Below, one piece after another: positions 52,918 through 54,358 of a DNA stretch of 54,358 nt; positions within the stretch are counted from its first letter, which is position 1, and each line of letters starts with the position of its first letter. Origin of the DNA: Methanohalophilus sp. GTDB lineage: Archaea; Halobacteriota; Methanosarcinia; Methanosarcinales; Methanosarcinaceae. Below the pieces are notes generated by a model that was given only the letters and a program-made list of their open reading frames with translations, ran no database searches and was not told the origin of the DNA. The translations under genes and the position numbers were made by a program. Where the stretch lies: NCBI RefSeq assembly GCF_030156785.1, contig NZ_JASGLW010000009.1, positions 1 to 54,358 of the forward strand, read 5' to 3'.

Positions 52918-52951
52918 AAAATTAAAAAATGATGGTGCCGAGGGTGGCACC
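52918..52951 (-). terminator. Terminator of subtilisin gene
   Basis: On the minus strand GGTGCC and GGCACC pair over a six-base loop (52934-52951) and are followed by ATCATTTTTTAATTTTTTTT. A clear intrinsic-type terminator for the protease gene. Confidence 0.75.
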
Positions 52952-52962
52952 AACTAGTTTGT

Positions 52963-54358
52963 TTAATAATTTATACTATCGCCATTTTCAACATTCGCAG
53001 TGGCGTTGTATGTCCAGCCTGCAAGCACAACATCAGTTACTGTGAATGTGTATTCCCCACCGCTTGCAGGATTCTTGATACTGTTGGATTTTAAGGTAAC
53101 TGCACCGTCAGTTCCGGTTATGCCAGTATCGCTGTCGGAAGTCATACCACTCCAGACTCCGTATACCTCGGCGTCCTGCAGGGGATTTTCGTCCCCATCA
53201 ACAACCGTCACAGTAGCTGTAGCCCAGATAAAGGTATTTGGTCCCCCTGTCTTTGTGCCTATAGCCATTGATATGTCCTTTATGTACATGTCACTTCCCG
53301 GTGGTTCAGGTTCAGGTTCAGGCTCAGGCTCAGGCTCAGTTGTCCCAACGTCAACGGCTGCAGCAGCACTGACAAGCCCGTAACCATAGAAATTGTCCTT
53401 TCCGGCATCTCCCAGATCAGTGGCAGTATCATGCAGTCTTTCCCTTACTTCAGCCGGATCCCAATAACCGTTCCCGTTGGTATCATAGTTTGCAGGTACA
53501 GGCGTGTTCAGCAACAATGCCACAGTGCCCGTCACATGAGGTGTGGCCATACTGGTTCCACTCCATGTATTGCCACTGTATCCTCCGTATAATGTGGTGG
53601 AATTAATTCTTACTCCGGGGGCTGCAAGTTCGACCTGTGAGCCAACGTTTGAGAATGATGCTATGTTATCATTCTCGTCGGTGGCTGACACTGCAATCAC
53701 AGAAGTATATGCGGCAGGATAGCTTACGCGTCCTCCATAATCATTCCCGGCGGCAGCAACCAAAACCACACCGTCTTTATAAGCGTTGTCACATGCTTTC
53801 CTGAGCCAGACAGAATTAAGACTGCCTCCCAGGCTCATGGATGCAATATCCATATCATTGTCAGCTGCCCATTGCACAGCAGATATTATGTCGCTGTAGG
53901 AACCGGATCCGGTAGAATCCAACACTTTCAGTGCATATATATCAACATCAGGAGCTGTTCCAATAACACCAATCTCGTTGTCCATTGCTGCCACAGTACC
54001 GGCCACGTGGGTCCCGTGTCCTGCGTCATCCATTGGGTCCGTATCATCGTTAACGTAGTCGTAGCCACCTTTGTAGTTAGCCACGAGATCATTGTGGGTA
54101 TAATCAACACCGGTGTCAATTATTGCAACCTTGATTCCATCTCCCGAATATGTTGAATGAACCTGTGTTGCTCCTACTCTCTCAATGCCCCACGGAGTAG
54201 TCTGCCCCATGACATGGACTTCTGCATCATACTCTATAATCTCGATATTGGGATTATTTGAGAGCCCACGCAGCGCTTTTACAGGAACTTCAGCCGCGAT
54301 TGCGGGAATTATGGTGTATTCTTGTTTAATTTCCCCACCGAATGCCTTAACCAAGGTT
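52963..54358 (-). CDS. Secreted subtilisin-like serine protease (S8), 5' end cut off
   Basis: At least 464 residues; the N-terminus (signal and part of the propeptide) is beyond the window edge. Visible order, numbering from the codon at 54354: I9-type propeptide end (1-48), catalytic domain with Asp80 (AIIDTGVDYTH), His113 (GHGTHVAGT), oxyanion Asn204 (AAAGND) and Ser268 (SGTSMATPH), a Ca-binding-like DTNGNGYWDPAEV loop, a repeated Glu-Pro linker (340-350) and a beta C-terminal domain (354-463). Acidic composition fits a salt-tolerant exoenzyme. Single gene with strong terminator. Confidence 0.93.
   Translation of the reverse strand, partial: TLVKAFGGEIKQEYTIIPAIAAEVPVKALRGLSNNPNIEIIEYDAEVHVMGQTTPWGIERVGATQVHSTYSGDGIKVAIIDTGVDYTHNDLVANYKGGYDYVNDDTDPMDDAGHGTHVAGTVAAMDNEIGVIGTAPDVDIYALKVLDSTGSGSYSDIISAVQWAADNDMDIASMSLGGSLNSVWLRKACDNAYKDGVVLVAAAGNDYGGRVSYPAAYTSVIAVSATDENDNIASFSNVGSQVELAAPGVRINSTTLYGGYSGNTWSGTSMATPHVTGTVALLLNTPVPANYDTNGNGYWDPAEVRERLHDTATDLGDAGKDNFYGYGLVSAAAAVDVGTTEPEPEPEPEPEPPGSDMYIKDISMAIGTKTGGPNTFIWATATVTVVDGDENPLQDAEVYGVWSGMTSDSDTGITGTDGAVTLKSNSIKNPASGGEYTFTVTDVVLAGWTYNATANVENGDSINY

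Noticed and set aside
52963-53383. GGTTCAGGTTCAGGCTCAGG-type repeats as a possible non-coding repeat
   Set aside because: These are the codons of the Glu-Pro linker of the subtilisin gene read on the opposite strand.

Overview
The window is chromosomal DNA of a methanogenic archaeon. It carries archaeal information-processing genes (ribosomal L18e, L13, S9, S2; RNA polymerase N and K), the DNA-binding protein MC1, the archaeal mevalonate route through isopentenyl phosphate, the methanopterin enzyme MptA, an F420H2 oxidase, an iron-sulfur flavoprotein and archaeoflavoprotein AfpA. MC1, AMP-forming acetyl-CoA synthetase, two kinds of methanogen flavoprotein and an almost complete avoidance of TAG stop codons point to the family Methanosarcinaceae (a methylotroph such as Methanohalophilus, Methanolobus or Methanococcoides). 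I do not name a species.

Layout. 1-2490: AT-rich flank, DUF92 membrane protein, JAMM protease. 2.6-8 kb: acetyl-CoA synthetase (-), small secreted protein (-), membrane pyrophosphatase hppA (+), then a structured non-coding stretch. 8-15.7 kb: assorted single genes (TudS-like protein, membrane protein, tRNA-thiolation enzyme, TctA-like permease, Cys-rich regulator, small Cys-rich protein, DNA polymerase IV, SIMPL protein) with a decayed bifunctional-nuclease gene. 15.8-16.04 kb: a small inverted-repeat mobile element with target duplication. 16.2-23 kb: MC1, mptA + DUF2098, nucleotidyltransferase/GNAT pair, Isf-FNR-AfpA electron-transfer cluster, myo-inositol-phosphate synthase that seems to start at AUA. 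23.6-29.2 kb: oxygen-defence operon (nitroreductase, ferritin-like, FprA, ferredoxin:thioredoxin reductase, DUF4405), serA, and a DUF2240 gene with an in-frame TAG that looks like a pyrrolysine codon. 29.3-38 kb: one long ribosomal/RNA polymerase/isoprenoid block (L18e, L13, S9, rpoN, tRNA-Pro, rpoK, S2, Memo, mvk, ipk, idi2, RNase J, idsA). 38-42.6 kb: pilus/secretion ATPase, membrane platform and pilin-like protein. 42.6-44 kb: AmmeMemoRadiSam radical SAM enzyme, tRNA-Asn, tRNA-CAU. 44.4-54.4 kb: accessory surface and transport genes (Ca-binding repeat protein, NosD-like protein, two amino-acid permeases, P-type H+-ATPase, thioredoxin-like, AHSA1 protein, subtilisin) with two decayed gene remnants.

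How it fits together. The isoprenoid block makes geranylgeranyl diphosphate for ether lipids and travels with the translation genes. MptA starts the methanopterin pathway needed for methanogenesis. The FprA operon and the Isf/FNR/AfpA cluster draw on ferredoxin or F420H2 to handle oxygen and disulfides. HppA and the P-type ATPase are ion pumps.

Most notable items: the in-frame amber codon in the only TAG-terminated gene of 54; the AUA start of inositol-phosphate synthase; a 176-bp element with an exact 8-bp target duplication plus related degenerate ends elsewhere; and three decayed gene fragments in the intergenic regions. I saw no CRISPR array, rRNA or intact transposase gene.
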